DNA from: Cohnella rhizosphaerae | GTDB taxonomy: Bacteria; Bacillota; Bacilli; Paenibacillales; Paenibacillaceae | Direction of reading: 5' to 3' | Length of the DNA: 64,000 bases | NCBI RefSeq assembly: GCF_029525575.1 | Contig: NZ_JAPDIA010000001.1 | Span: forward strand, 186,001 to 250,000 | In this document: positions 20,337 through 31,266 of the stretch, piece by piece | How positions within the stretch are numbered: the stretch's first letter is position 1 | Layout: each line of letters begins with the position of its first letter | Notes under the pieces: model-generated | What the model was told of the DNA's origin: nothing | Databases searched by the model: none | What the model saw: only the letters and a program-made list of their open reading frames with translations | Made by a program: the position numbers and the translations under genes

Positions 20337-21095
20337 TTGAACCCGATCCATGTCATCGTAGCGGAAGACGAGCCGTTGCTGCTGCGCACGCTCGCCAGCC
20401 AAATTCAAAGGACAGACGCCTTGTTCCAGGTCGTGCACGCCGCCGGAGACGGCGAGAGCGTGCTTCGCTTTATGGAGGGCGTTCAAGTCCCCGATATTTT
20501 GTTCACGGATATCCACATGCCCGTGCTGGACGGCATCGGCCTCATCCGGGCCGTCGAACGGGACTATCCCGCGGTCAAAAAAATCGTCATCAGCGGCTAC
20601 AGCGAATTCGAATACGCCCATCAAGCTTTAAAAATGAACGTGATCGATTACTTGCTCAAGCCGCTTAAGATTCGGGAGCTGGAGAGCCTGCTCTCGCGGT
20701 TAAAAACGACCATCGACAGCGAAAGAGCGGCCTTGAAATCGCCCAGCGTGCTCGCCGGACGCCAGTATTCCGCGGAAGAGATCGTGAGGACGGTAGCGGA
20801 CTTCATTAAAAACAACTATTCGCAGGAGCTCAGCCTGGAGGAGATCGCCCGGCAGTTCAACGTAAACGCGTCCCACCTGAGCAAAATCTTCCTGAAGTAC
20901 AGCGGCGAGGCCCCCTCGAAATACATCATGTCCTTGCGGATCAACGAAGCCAAACAGCTGCTGTCGCTGAAGAAGGGGCTTTCCGTCAAAGAAATCGGCG
21001 AAGCGGTCGGTTATCCGGACCCTTATTATTTCAGTCGTATTTTTAAGCAATCGACCGGCATGACGCCGACCGAATACAGGAGCAGGCTGCCTTAA
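20337..21095 (+). CDS. YesN-type response regulator, short form
   Basis: 252 residues, compact: receiver (acidic pair in VIVAEDEP, phospho-Asp in LFTDIHMPVLDG, Lys in LLKPLK) joined by a short linker to an AraC domain (FNVNASHLSKIFLKYSGEA, VGYPDPYYFSRIFKQSTGMTPTEY). Start choice: TTG at 20337 has GGTGGAGG five bases upstream; the GTG at 20325 overlaps that site and is less likely. The long middle domain of the other YesN proteins here is absent. Probably activates the divergent transport/GH31 operon. Confidence 0.88.
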   Translation: MNPIHVIVAEDEPLLLRTLASQIQRTDALFQVVHAAGDGESVLRFMEGVQVPDILFTDIHMPVLDGIGLIRAVERDYPAVKKIVISGYSEFEYAHQALKMNVIDYLLKPLKIRELESLLSRLKTTIDSERAALKSPSVLAGRQYSAEEIVRTVADFIKNNYSQELSLEEIARQFNVNASHLSKIFLKYSGEAPSKYIMSLRINEAKQLLSLKKGLSVKEIGEAVGYPDPYYFSRIFKQSTGMTPTEYRSRLP

Positions 21096-21284
21096 GCGAT
21101 ACATTCTTATGCAACGGCCATCGGCCACCTCCTCAGCCCGCCTTATGCCGCACGATTTCTCCAAGGCCTCGAATAACGTACAAGGCGACTCGCATATAAG
21201 AGGATGAGAAAAAAAAGACCGGCCGCGTCGGCGTGCAGCGCGTGCTTGTTTCCGATCGGCGGTCTTTGGGCGGGAGCGTGCACG

Positions 21285-24200
21285 ATGGGCTTTATCAACC
21301 GTTTCTTTCTGAATGCCAACGGGGCTTTGACCTTCACGGGGAATACGCTCGGACTCAGCCGGTCCGAACGGGTCGGCGTGCCGGGCACCGTGGACAGTAT
21401 CGGCGCTTTTACAACGACGAATACGGCCAGTCAGTTCGGTTCGTATCCGCCTGGCACGACGGATCTCTTTCAGAACAACTCCGCCTCGGCATTGCTCAAT
21501 CTGCCCGCCGGCAGCACGGTGCTGTATGCCGAACTGATCTGGGGCGGCATGTACTTGAACAACGGCGTCGATCTAAGCGCGTTCATCAACAAGCCGGTCA
21601 CCTTCACGACGCCAAAGGGAACGAGCGCCGTCAAGCCGGATCCCCGGACGGCATTTAACGTGCTATTGGCCGTAAGCAACAATTTTCCTGACGGGTACGC
21701 TTATACCCGTTCTGCCGATGTGACGGACCTGGTCGCGGCGGGCGGCGCCGGCACGTACACGACGGGAGGCGTGACGGGGACGCTGATCATCCCCGATCCG
21801 ACCTCCAATCATGCCGGCTGGACGCTGGCCGTCGCTTACCGGAATCCCGCGCTTCCGCTGCGGAATTTATCGCTGCGGGTCGGCGCCGTCGTCATCCAGG
21901 CATCCTCCGGGCCGGTCAGCACGGTCGTTACCGGATTCGCCACACCGGTGATGGGGACGATCAACGGACGGATTCTGCTCAGCGCGCAGGAAGGCGACGC
22001 GAACAAGACCGGCGACCAGGCCTTGTTCGGCCCCACGGCCGCCTCGCTTGCCGTGCTTTCCGGACCGAACAATTTCGCGACCAACTTTTTTGCCTCCCAG
22101 ATCAACAACGATGCCGGAGCCCTCGATACGACGGGAACGTTCGGAACGCGCAATCAAATAAACGGCACGCCGGGCGCCAATATCGTCGGCGGTAGGCAAG
22201 GCTACGACATTACGAACGTCAGCGCGGCCAGTACGCTCGTTCGCAATCAAACCTCGGCCGTTCTTCGGCTGAAAACCTCTGGAGACGGCTATCTGGTCAA
22301 TGCCAACGGCATCCAGATCGACATCGATCAGCCGGTGCTGACGATCGCCAAGCGCGTCGACCAGACGGACGCCACCGTCGGAGATACGCTAACCTATACG
22401 CTGAAGGTCGCCAATACGGGGGGAGGTCACCGCGCTTGGCGCCGTCATCTCCGACACTCTTCCGGACGGCACCCGGTTTATTGCCGGCAGCGTCGTCCTG
22501 AACGGAACGCCCCAGCCGTTCGAGGATCCCTACCTCGGCATCTCGGTGGGCAATATCGAGCCCGGCGGCGCCGTGACGCTCTCTTATCAGGTTCGCGTCA
22601 CGACGCTGCCCGACCCGGCGTTATTGACGGATCAAGGCAGCGTAGCTTTTTCGTACCGTACTACGGCCGACAGTCCGCTCTTGTCGACCTTTGTCCCGTC
22701 GAATCTGGTGAAGGTACCCGTCTTTCAACCGATACTCGAATTGGCCAAATCCGCCGACCAGTCGCAGGTAAGCGTCGGAGATACGATCACGTACACGCTG
22801 CTGCTGTCCAACGCGGGCAACATCGCGGCGCAGGCGGCGATTACCGACCCGACCCCGCCCGGCACCGCCTATGTCCCGGGCAGCGTGACGGTGAACGGGA
22901 CGCCGCAGCCGTCCCAGAGTCCGATCGCCGGCATTAACGTCGGTGCGGTGGCGCCGGACGGAAGCGTTCGCGTGACGTTCCAGGTGACCGTAACCGCCAA
23001 TCCGCCGGGCGGACTCATTCGCAATCAGTCCTTGGTCGACTTCACGTTCCGGACACCGGGCGGGCAGTCCGGAACGGGGAAGGTCGTCTCCGATCCGGTC
23101 GAGATCCCGGTATCGTCGCCGCTCGTGAACGTCTTCAAATCGGCATTGCCGCAGGCTGCGCTCGTTGGAGAGACGATCACTTATACGGTCGTCGCGCAAA
23201 ACACGGGTGGTTCGCCAGCAATAGCCGCCACGCTGAGCGACCCCCTTCCAAGCGGATCGACCTTCGTGCCGGGCAGCGTCGTCGTGAATGGGACGCCGCA
23301 GCCCGCCGTCAATCCGTCCGCGGGCATCGCGCTTGGCACGATCCCTGCGGGGGGGAACGCTACGGTCACGTTCCAGGCGACGACGACCGCTTTGCCGGAG
23401 CCCCCTATCCTGAACAATCAGGCCATCGTTAAGTTCAATTCGGGCGGCTTCGAAGCCACAAGCGCTTCCGACGTCGTATCGGTGCCCGTCGTGCAGCCGC
23501 AGCTCGTCGTAGGCAAAAGCGGGGATCCGCAGTTCGTCGACGTCGGCGACACGATTAATTACAACGTATTCGTCTTTAACCCGAACGCATTTCCAGTCGA
23601 TGTCGTCGTGTCCGATCCGCTCAGTCCGTTCGTTACCTTCAAGCCGGGAAGCGTCACGATCGACGGCATTCCCGCCCAGGCCGCGAGCCCGCTCGCGGGA
23701 ATCGCCGTCGGCACGCTCCCGCCCTTCGGCACGTCCATTATCGCGTTCGCCGTCGTTCTGACTTCCGTACCGCCGGATCAACTGGTACGGAACACCTCAA
23801 ACGCCACCTTCACGTTTACGCTGCCGGACGGACGCCGGATTACGGAGACGGCCGTCTCCAACGAGGTCGTCATTCAAGACCCGCTCACCAATATCGAGGT
23901 CATTAAAAATCCGAGCGCCACGGTCGCAACCCTGGGCGACGTCATTACCTACACCGTTCAGATCGTCAATCGCGGCATCGTTCCGCTCGAAGATGTCCGG
24001 TTTACAGATTCCGTGACGTTCGGGACGACATTCGTACCGGGAAGCTTTCGGCTGAACGGGGGCATCCTTCCCGGCGCCGTGCCTACGGAAGGCGTGGCGC
24101 TCGGAACGCTGGCGGTCGGCGAGGCTGCGGTCGTCACGTTCGACGAGCTGGTCGCTTCCGAACCGCCGTCGACCGTCGTTCAGGATCGATCGCAGGTGAC

Positions 24201-25065
24201 GTATACGTTCACGAATACGACGTTCGCCGGATTCTCGAACCCGGTTGCCGTACAGGTCGTGCAGCCGAGAGTCACGGCCTTCAAGCAGGCGGTCCAGTCG
24301 CTCGTGACGGTGGGCGACGTCATCCACTATACGATCGAAGTGACCAATAACGGGGATCTGAACGTCGATGCCTTTGTGGTGGAAGACCTGCTGCCGCAGG
24401 GGACGGTGTTCGCGCAAAACAGCGTGCTGCTCGACAGTCAGCCGCTGCCGGGCGACACGCCGCAGACAGGCGTGCGGATCGGCACCGTCGGTCCCGGCCA
24501 GACGATGAGCTTCGTCTTCCACGTCCGGGTCGTGAGCATCCCGCCCGGCGGGCAGATCGTCAATCGGGCGCTTATCCGGTACGATTATTCGCTGCCGGAC
24601 GGCAGGCTGTTCAGCGGTACGGCCGAGACGAACGAAGTCGTCGTGCAGGCGATCGCCGCTCCGGCGCCAAGGCTGCATAAAAGCGCCTCGCAGCGGGAGG
24701 TTGAAGTGGGAAGCCGGGTGGCGTTCTCCGTCGAAGTGTCCAATCCCACGCCGCTGGACTTTCGCAATCTCGTTCTGACCGATCGCGCGCCGCTCGGCCT
24801 GCAGTGGGTGCCGGGGACCGTGTCCGTCGGGGGGGAATCGCGGACTGCCGCAAGTCCGGATACGGGCATACCGCTCGGGTCGCTGTCTCCGGGGCAATCC
24901 GTCCTTGTCAAGTTCCAGGCGCTGGCGGCGTTCGATCCGCCCGATTCATCCGCGGAGAACGAGGCGGAGCTGCGCTTCGATTTTGCGTTCCCGAACGGCC
25001 GGACCGGAACCGGGACCGCGCGCTCCAACCGGGTCATCGTCGCCATCGTCGAACAAGAGGAATAG
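21285..25065 (+). CDS. Large protein with seven DUF11 repeats (one +1 frame error)
   Basis: 1259 residues after deleting one G from the G6 run 22418-22423, which joins LKVANTG to EVTALGAVISDTLPDG. N-terminal domain of about 350 residues (MGFINRFFLNANGALTF, GNTLGLSRSERVGVPG, STVLYAELIWGGMYLNNG), followed by seven DUF11-type beta-sandwich repeats of about 120-130 residues. Each carries VGDTITYTL-like, DPLPSGSTFVPGSVVVNG-like and GTIPAGGNATVTFQ-like motifs; the last ends at VAIVEQEE. Start chosen at MGFINRF (GGGAG eight bases upstream); an in-frame ATG at 21204 gives a poor, Cys-containing leader. No convincing Sec signal, LPXTG or other anchor is seen, so location is uncertain; surface or spore-coat display is a guess. 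Function unknown. Confidence 0.85.
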
Positions 25066-25071
25066 GCGCAC

Positions 25072-25108
25072 AAAAAGCCCTCCCGTCGGCCAATCGCGGG
25101 AGGGCTTT
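25072..25108. terminator. Bidirectional terminator between DUF11 and GH109-like genes
   Basis: AAAGCCCTCCCG / CGGGAGGGCTTT, a perfect 12-base stem with A and T tracts on either side, placed between the convergent stops at 25065 and 25116. Confidence 0.85.
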
Positions 25109-25115
25109 GCCGCTC

Positions 25116-26334
25116 TCAGGTATCGAACGTCGAAGCCAGCATCGATTCGGAGCGCTCGATCCATTTGCCGTTCGTAAAATCGGGAAAAGCGACCGGCGCG
25201 CCGCCGGCGTGAACCGATTGCTCGGACAGCGCCGTGACAGCCATCCAGGTGGCCATATCGTAGACGTCGATCGGCGGACTCGTCCGCGACTTCACGGAAT
25301 CCAGGAAATCGCGCAGCACCAAATAATCCATCCCGCCGTGGCCGCCCTTGACGCCGTCCTTCAAAAAAGCGCCGCCACACCGGATGCTCGTACCGTTCCA
25401 GGTACGAATCGAACGGCTCCCATTCATGCGCGGGACTCGCGCCGTCGATATAGATCGCGTTGCCGTCTTCCATCCAGACGCCCTTCGTGCCCTGCACCTG
25501 TCCGGCTCTGGAATAGGGCCTCGGCAGCGAAGTATCGTGCGTCAGCAGGATCGTCTCCCCATGGGCGCACTTCATCATCGTCGTGACGATGTCGCCGAGC
25601 TCGATCGGCGAACGCGCCGCTCGGTGCTCCGGCCCAAGATTTTCGCTCGCCCAGGCGTTGATGCCTCTCGCCTTGGAGGCGATCGAGGCGACGCTGACGA
25701 TTCGGTTGCCGCGGTTGATATTGAGACAGGCCGCAGGCAAGCCAAGCCCGTGCGTCGGGTACAGATCGCCGTTGCGGTTCAAATAGTTATGAATGCGGTA
25801 ATGCCGATTTTCGATCCCCGTCGCCACTTCCTCGCGCAGATCGTGCAGGTAGCCTCCCCGGCAGTGGATCAATTCGCCGAACAAGCCTTGCCTGACCATG
25901 TTCAGAACGGCCATTTCGCTGCGCCCGTAGCAGCAATTTTCCAGCAGCATGCACGGCACGCCGGTCGCTTCGGACGTCCGCACCAGCTCCCAGCATTCCT
26001 CGATCGACGCCGCGCCTCCGACTTCGGACCCGACGTACTTCCCCGCTCTCATCGCGGCGATGGCGATCTCCGCGTGACTCGTCCAGGAGGACGCCACGAT
26101 GACCGCTTCGATGTCTTCCCGCGCCAGCAGCTCTTTATAATTTTGATACAGCGCAGGTACCGGGTGCGAAGCGCTCTGCGCATCCGCCGCCGCTTGACGC
26201 AGCCGATCTTCGTACAGATCGCTTACCGCGGCCACCTCGACGCCGTCCATTTCCCGAAGCAGGGCGAACAGGCTTTTCCCCCGTTGGCCCAAACCGATGA
26301 CGCCGATCCGGACGTTCGCGGACGATGCTTGCAT
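25116..26334 (-). CDS. Gfo/Idh/MocA-fold enzyme resembling GH109 (one +1 frame error)
   Basis: 405 residues after removing one base of the T6 run 25363-25368 (coding strand), which joins HPVWRRFL to KDGVKGGHGGMDYLVL. N-terminal Rossmann fold with dinucleotide motif GVIGLGQRG (about 12-20). The C-terminal half carries GHGGMDY, DVYDMATWMAVTALSEQSV and PVAFPDFTNGKW, which match GH109 NAD-dependent glycosidases (founding activity alpha-N-acetylgalactosaminidase). GH109 acts by a transient redox mechanism and keeps NAD bound. A plain sugar dehydrogenase of the same superfamily is the alternative. No secretion signal. Divergent from an AraC regulator across an operator-like region. Confidence 0.8.
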
Positions 26335-26357
26335 GCTTCCATCTCTCCCCCGACAAA

Positions 26358-26449
26358 TTGTGAATTCCTGTTCAACACGATTATGCTATCATGAGCATAA
26401 TCGGTTGTATTTGTCGTTCGTCGCGCTTAAGTTGTGAATTTCCGTTTCA
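26358..26449. promoter_or_regulatory. Operator-like region: two direct repeats flanking a palindrome
   Basis: Direct repeats TTGTGAATTCCTGTTCA (26358-26374) and TTGTGAATTTCCGTTTCA (26432-26449) begin 74 bases apart. Between them is a perfect inverted repeat CGATTATGCT - 6 bases - AGCATAATCG (26378-26403). Direct repeats a whole number of helical turns apart fit AraC-family binding. The palindrome contains CATAAT, a possible -10, on both strands. Probably controls both the GH109-like gene and the AraC gene. Confidence 0.6.
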
Positions 26450-26465
26450 TGAAGAGGTGAGAAAG

Positions 26466-27382
26466 ATGCCGACGGCATTTAAGCAGCCCCGCACTCGGCC
26501 TTTGGACGTCCGCGAATTCGCGCCAAGCGTTCACTATGCCGAATTTCAACGCATTCCGCCCGCCGGCGGCTCTTTGCGCCGCCTGTACGACAGCGAGCTG
26601 ATGTACGTCTACTCGGGCAGCATCCGGGTGCATTTCGAGGACGAAGCTTCCCCCCCTCGCGTTGTTCGCGGGGGGATCTGCTCGTACTGCCTCCGGCCGT
26701 CGCGCACCGGATCGAGCTGACGGGCACGCCGGACACCCGTCTGCTCGGTCTTCACTTCGATCTGTACGACGAGGTGGAGATCGCGTTCGAGCACCAGCTG
26801 GTCATCAAGGAAGGGGAAAACGAGGAGGAGCGGATCGGCTACTGGCCGGTTGCCGCAAACGGGAGCATCCTCTTCGCGCGTCGTTACCGTTCGGTGCCAT
26901 TGGAGCTCGTCGCTTGGCTGGAGCAAGCCGCCGAAGCCTACCACGCGAGCCGTCCCGCCGCTTCGCTCGCCTGCCGCGGCTATATGCAGCTGGTCCTGTC
27001 CGCGCTCGTCGGTCTCTCGCTCGAGGCGCAGCGCCGGACCGACACCGCCTATCAGAAGCGGCTGCTCGAATTGAGAGCGGATCTGCAGCAGAGCTTCCGG
27101 CTGCCGCATACGAATCGGACGCTGGCACAAAGGCTTAACGTCAGCGAGGACTATTTCATTCGCCTGTTCAAGCAGCTGTTCGGCGAGTCGCCGCAAAAAT
27201 ACGTGCAAAGGCTGCGCCATCAGGCGGCCAAGCGCTATCTGCTGGAAACGGACGAAAAAATCGAACGAATCGGGGCGCTCGTCGGTTACGACGACCTGCA
27301 TAATTTCAGCCATGCGTTCAAAAAGTGGCAGGGCGTATCCCCCCAGCAGTACCGGAAGCGGTTCAGGGGCGGGGTGTCTTAG
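26466..27382 (+). CDS. AraC-family transcriptional regulator (two +1 frame errors)
   Basis: 304 residues after removing one base from the C7 run 26650-26656 and one from the G6 run 26670-26675. This joins VHFEDEASP to LALFAGDLLVLPPAVAHRIEL. N-terminal cupin-like sugar-sensing domain (GDLLVLPP, HRIEL), C-terminal AraC helix-turn-helix pair (LNVSEDYFIRLFKQLFGESP; LVGYDDLHNFSHAFKKWQGVSPQQY). GAGGTGAG sits before the ATG at 26466. Divergent from the GH109-like gene, its likely target. Confidence 0.88.
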
Positions 27383-27417
27383 GGCGGCGATGCGGACTGA
27401 TCCCGGCGGCGCTCGCT

Positions 27418-29381
27418 TTACAGCCTTTTCCGGTACTCTTTCCACACCCGGCGCAAATGCGCATAGTCCTCCTCGTCGAACGCTTCGCTGGAGGCCGCGA
27501 TGCCCCCGATATAATAGGTGACCGGAATGCCAAGCAGCGGCTGAAGCTGCAGGTATTCCCGCCACCTTTTTTTTATCCGTCATCAGGTCGTTGTCGGGAT
27601 CGATCAACCAGGCCGGATTGCACATGCGGGCGATGTCCGCCCGGTTGCGCATGATGCTCGCGACATCGAGCGACTCCCCGTCCAGATCGTTGAGCCGGAG
27701 CACGTCCGCAATGTCCGCAAAATAAGGATTGGCCGTATGCGCGATCAGCATGGCGTCCGGCTTGACGTCCTTCATTGCCTGATAGACAGCCTCAATATAG
27801 GCGCGCAGCAATTCGACGCCCCACGAGCTGCCCGCCGTACGAATGAGCTTGTCGCGGCCGGAGCCGAGCCGGGGATAAACATGCGCGGGATTGTCTTCGC
27901 TGAGCAGCGCCAGGCTGGTCGACAAGTAATTGCGGTAGGTTCTTCGCTCGGAAGCGACATTTTGCGTAAAGTCGATCTTGAAGCCGTCGGCGTTCAGACC
28001 GTCCGGCGCATTGCCGATCATCCTGCGGACCTGCTCCGCCATAATGTCCAGGTATCGCGCCGATGTCGGATCGGCGGCTACGACGCGGCCGTCCAGCGTC
28101 ATGCAAGCCTCGTCGGGCAGCCCTTCGGCCAGCAAAGGGGGAATACCACAGCAGAACCCGGCGCCCGATTTCATGCTGCTCCTCGATGAATGCCCGCATA
28201 TCGTTCCATTTCAACGGGTCCGGTGCGGCCAGCGCGTCCTGCTTCGCCCATTTATAATCGATGACGATCGTGCCGGGGCGAATGCCCTGCTCGTCCATAA
28301 GCGCGATATAAGAGCGGTATTTGTCCTCGGTCGCGTAGGCGCCGACATTCAGGAAATGTCCGCTTTCCGTGCCGTCATGATCCATGCGGTAGTCGTAGCG
28401 CTGCTGCCCCCATCCGCAAAACATCGGCTCCCGCCACCAGGCGGGCTGCGGCCGAACGGCAGCGGGCGCTGTACCCTCTTCCGGCTTCAAGACACCGGCC
28501 AGCGCCCGCACGTATTCATCGACGGCTTCGTTCTCCCCGGCCGCCGGCTTGAATCCGAACCGAAGTTCAGGCGTTCGAAAGCCCGCTTTGCCGACCGTCG
28601 TATGTCCCTCATAATCCAGTCTGAACGAAAAATCTCCGCCGGGCGAGACAGCATAATCGAAACCAAGGAAGTTGAAAGCGCCGGGTGCGGCGACGATGCC
28701 GCAGCTTACCCAGCGATCGCTCTGCTGCAGGGCATAGCAAAAGGGCGGCGGACTCAGCCACTGCTGACAGTTCAGCGAATCCTGCTCATCCGGCATGCGG
28801 TGCACGATCCCGACCGCCCAGTCGAACCGGGGCGCGTAGTAGCGTTCGAAGCCCGGCCGTCCCCCTTGCCAGTCCGGCGTTGAGGCTTCGTTGCCCGAAT
28901 CCCCGGCAGCCTGCCAATCCGCGGCGAAGTAATAGACGTCGTCGATCCTTCTGCCCGCTCCGGTCACCGACACGCTGTAACGAACGGTATCGGCGTCGAA
29001 AGTAAAAATATACGTTTTTGTCGACCACGGCATGCCGCGACCAGCCGCAAACGCGAGCGTCAACCGGCTGCCGTCCCGCTGCTCGCGGACGAGCCTGAGC
29101 GTCCCGGCGTCCGCTCGATCCGGGTCGCCCAGCGCGTGTACGCGGGACTGGATCGGCAGACTCGCGATCGGTTGACTCGCGATCTTTTGACTCACAATCG
29201 GTTGACTCGCGATCGGCTCCAGCCCTCCGTTTCCGCCATCGGCCCGGCTGACCGCTTCTTCTTTTCTGCCGTACAGCCTCCACCGCTGCGCATCCAGATC
29301 GAACCGAGCCTCATAGTCTCTTGCCCGTACCGTCAGCTTGGCCCCGTCTTCCGCAAGGAGAACGACGTTTGCCTGTTCCAT
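27418..29381 (-). CDS. TIM-barrel glycoside hydrolase, clan GH-D-like, family uncertain (two +1 frame errors)
   Basis: 653 residues after correcting a G5 run (28137-28141; joins VLLWYSP to LLAEGLPDEAC) and a T8 run (27567-27574; joins NDLMTDKK to RWREYLQLQPLLG). The true end is the TAA at 27418-27420. N-terminal beta-sandwich, then a barrel with GTIVIDYKWAKQD, NADGFKIDFTQNV (the Lys-x-Asp-type strand that carries the nucleophile in GH27/GH36/GH31 enzymes) and MLIAHTANPYFADIADVLRLND. I could not assign it to a numbered family; alpha-galactosidase-like is the best guess. Start at 29381 has GGGAGGAGG six bases upstream. Last gene of a transport operon, cytoplasmic. Near its N-terminus (29161-29219) a 15-base tandem repeat encodes IASQP-like pentapeptides. 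Confidence 0.65.
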
Positions 29382-29398
29382 GCAGCGCCTCCTCCCGC

Positions 29399-30222
29399 TC
29401 AAGCCTTGATCGCGCCCGAGGTGAGACCTTGAACGAAAAACTTCATCGTGAAGCTGAACAGCACCATCAGCGGGACGGAGGCGAGCGACATCGCCGAGAA
29501 CACCTGACCGTACAAAATCTGCTGCTGATCCATGAACCGGTACAGGCCGACCGTCAGCGTCATCTTGTGCTGGTCGGGCAGAACGAGCAGCGGCCAGAAG
29601 AAGTCGTTCCACGTATTAAGCACGGTCACGAGCCCCATCGACAGAATGATCGGCAGCGCAAAAGGAATGACCAGGCTGACAAAGCAGCGGAACTCGTTTC
29701 CTCCGTCGATCTTGATGCTCTCGAACAGCTCCTTGGGGATGCCTTCGAAAAAAGTGCGCATCACGAATATCGTCACGAGCTGCCCGCCGGCGATATAGGG
29801 GGAGCACGGCCGCCCAGGGCGTGTTGATGAGTCCCAGGTTTTTAACCAGCACGAACTGCGGGATGATCGTAAGCACGCCTGGAATCATCAAAAACAGCAG
29901 CAGTGTAAAAAACAACGCATTTTTGCCGTAAAACCGAAAGCGCGCAAAGGCGTAGGCGGACAAGGACGACACGATCAGCACGCCGACCGCGCTGATGGCC
30001 GAGATGACGCCGGAATTGATCATGTAGGTTTTGATTTTGCCAAGCGCGCTGCCGTAGTATTGAAATTGCGGCTCGATCGGAAAGCCGAAGAAGTTGCTCT
30101 GCAGCTCCGCGTTCGTCTTGACGGAGGAGATGAGCATAAAGTACAGCGGATACAGCGTACAAAACGCAAAAAAATAGCAGCAGCGCAATATTGACGGATC
30201 GCGAACCGAATTTTGTTTTCAC
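29399..30222 (-). CDS. MalG-type carbohydrate ABC transporter permease (two +1 frame errors)
   Basis: 273 residues from a GTG start with GGGAGG six bases upstream. Errors: T7 run 30168-30174 (corrected reading IALLLFFAFCTLYPLY) and C5 run 29798-29802 (corrected reading AAVLPYIAGGQLVTIFVMR); each has one extra base. Six transmembrane helices, EAA loop ELFESIKIDGGNEFRCFVSLV, signature TVLNTWNDFFWPLLVL and C-terminus VQGLTSGAIKA. Between MalF and the TIM-barrel glycosidase gene in one operon. Confidence 0.87.
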
Positions 30223-30233
30223 GAGAAGCCTCC

Positions 30234-31125
30234 CTAGGTCCGCGCCTTCATAAAGCGCAGATTGAGTACGGTGAACAGCGCAATGATGAGGAAAAGGGTG
30301 ACGCCCGCAGCCGAACCGATACCGAGCTTGCCATAGTTGAAGGCATTGTTGAACAGAAAAAGCCCCGGCACGGTCGTATCATAGCCCGGACCGCCCTTGG
30401 TCAGAATGTACTGGTCGCCGTACTGCTGGATGCCGCCGATCAGGACAAGGATGGTCGTCAGCTTAAGCTGGGGGAGGATGAGCGGCAGATCGATGCGCCA
30501 GAACACCTTCCATCCGCTTGCCCCGTCCATCCGCGCCGACTCGCGAAACGATTCGTCGAGCGACTGAAAACCCGCCAGATAAATCAGGAAACCGATCCCG
30601 CTGATCCAGGGAAAGCCCTTCATGAGCAGCGAGCCGATCGCGGTCGTCTGGCTCTCGCCCAGCCACACCCGCTGCCAGCTCTCCAGCCCGAGCGCTCCCA
30701 GCAGCATGTTCAGCATGCCGTTCGTCGGCTCGTAAAAAAAACAGCCAAAACAGCGTGGACACCATGCCCGGAATGACCATCGGGATAATGAAGGCAACCT
30801 TGATGAACCCTGCGAACCGGCTCGCGCCGAGCAGGTAGATCAGGTAGCCGGCGAACACGGAGATCCCTTGAAGGATCAGGAGCTGCCATCCCAGGAAGAT
30901 CGCAAGCACCCGGAACGAGTCGATAAATACGTCGTTGGTGAAGATTTCTTTGTAATTGGCGAAGCCCGCGAAGGACGGATGGTAGTAGTTGCGCATGTTC
31001 CAATCCAGAAAGGAGATGCGGACCGCTTCGAAGGTCGGATACACCAAAAATACGCCGACAAATAAAAAGGTGGGCAACAGACAAAGATAGGCCGCCCTGG
31101 ATTCCAGAAATCGCTGCGGTTTCAT
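30234..31125 (-). CDS. MalF-type carbohydrate ABC transporter permease (one +1 frame error)
   Basis: 296 residues after removing one T from the T8 run 30734-30741 (coding strand), which joins VSTLFWLFF to YEPTNGMLNMLLG. Six transmembrane helices (AYLCLLPTFLFVGVFLVYPT first) and the EAA loop DESFRESARMDGASGWKVFW. Start at MKPQRFLES; upstream in-frame codons carry no clear ribosome site. Follows the solute-binding protein gene after a 141-base gap that holds a stem-loop. Confidence 0.87.
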
Positions 31126-31212
31126 TCGCTTCACTTCCGTTCGATAGTTAAATGGATAGATCAATAGATCGATAGCCGGCTGAATCGATCGTGCGTTCGA
31201 TCAGGATACGAT

Positions 31213-31244
31213 CGGGAGGATAGAGCGCATCCTCCATCCTCCCG
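31213..31244 (-). promoter_or_regulatory. Intercistronic stem-loop between solute-binding protein and MalF genes
   Basis: Perfect nine-base arms CGGGAGGAT / ATCCTCCCG with a 14-base loop, 22 bases after the solute-binding protein stop. No T tract follows. Same position and likely same role as the hairpin at 16867-16902. Confidence 0.55.
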
Positions 31245-31266
31245 TTTCGTCAAAGCGTGTATGCGA

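Noticed and set aside
21204-21284. Upstream ATG for the DUF11 protein (MRKKRPAASACSAC...)
   Set aside because: The stretch has three Cys and no clear signal-peptide pattern. MGFINRF at 21285 has a ribosome site and fits the start of similar proteins. Part of this stretch (AAAGACCG ... CGGTCTTT) may instead be a hairpin ending the response regulator transcript.
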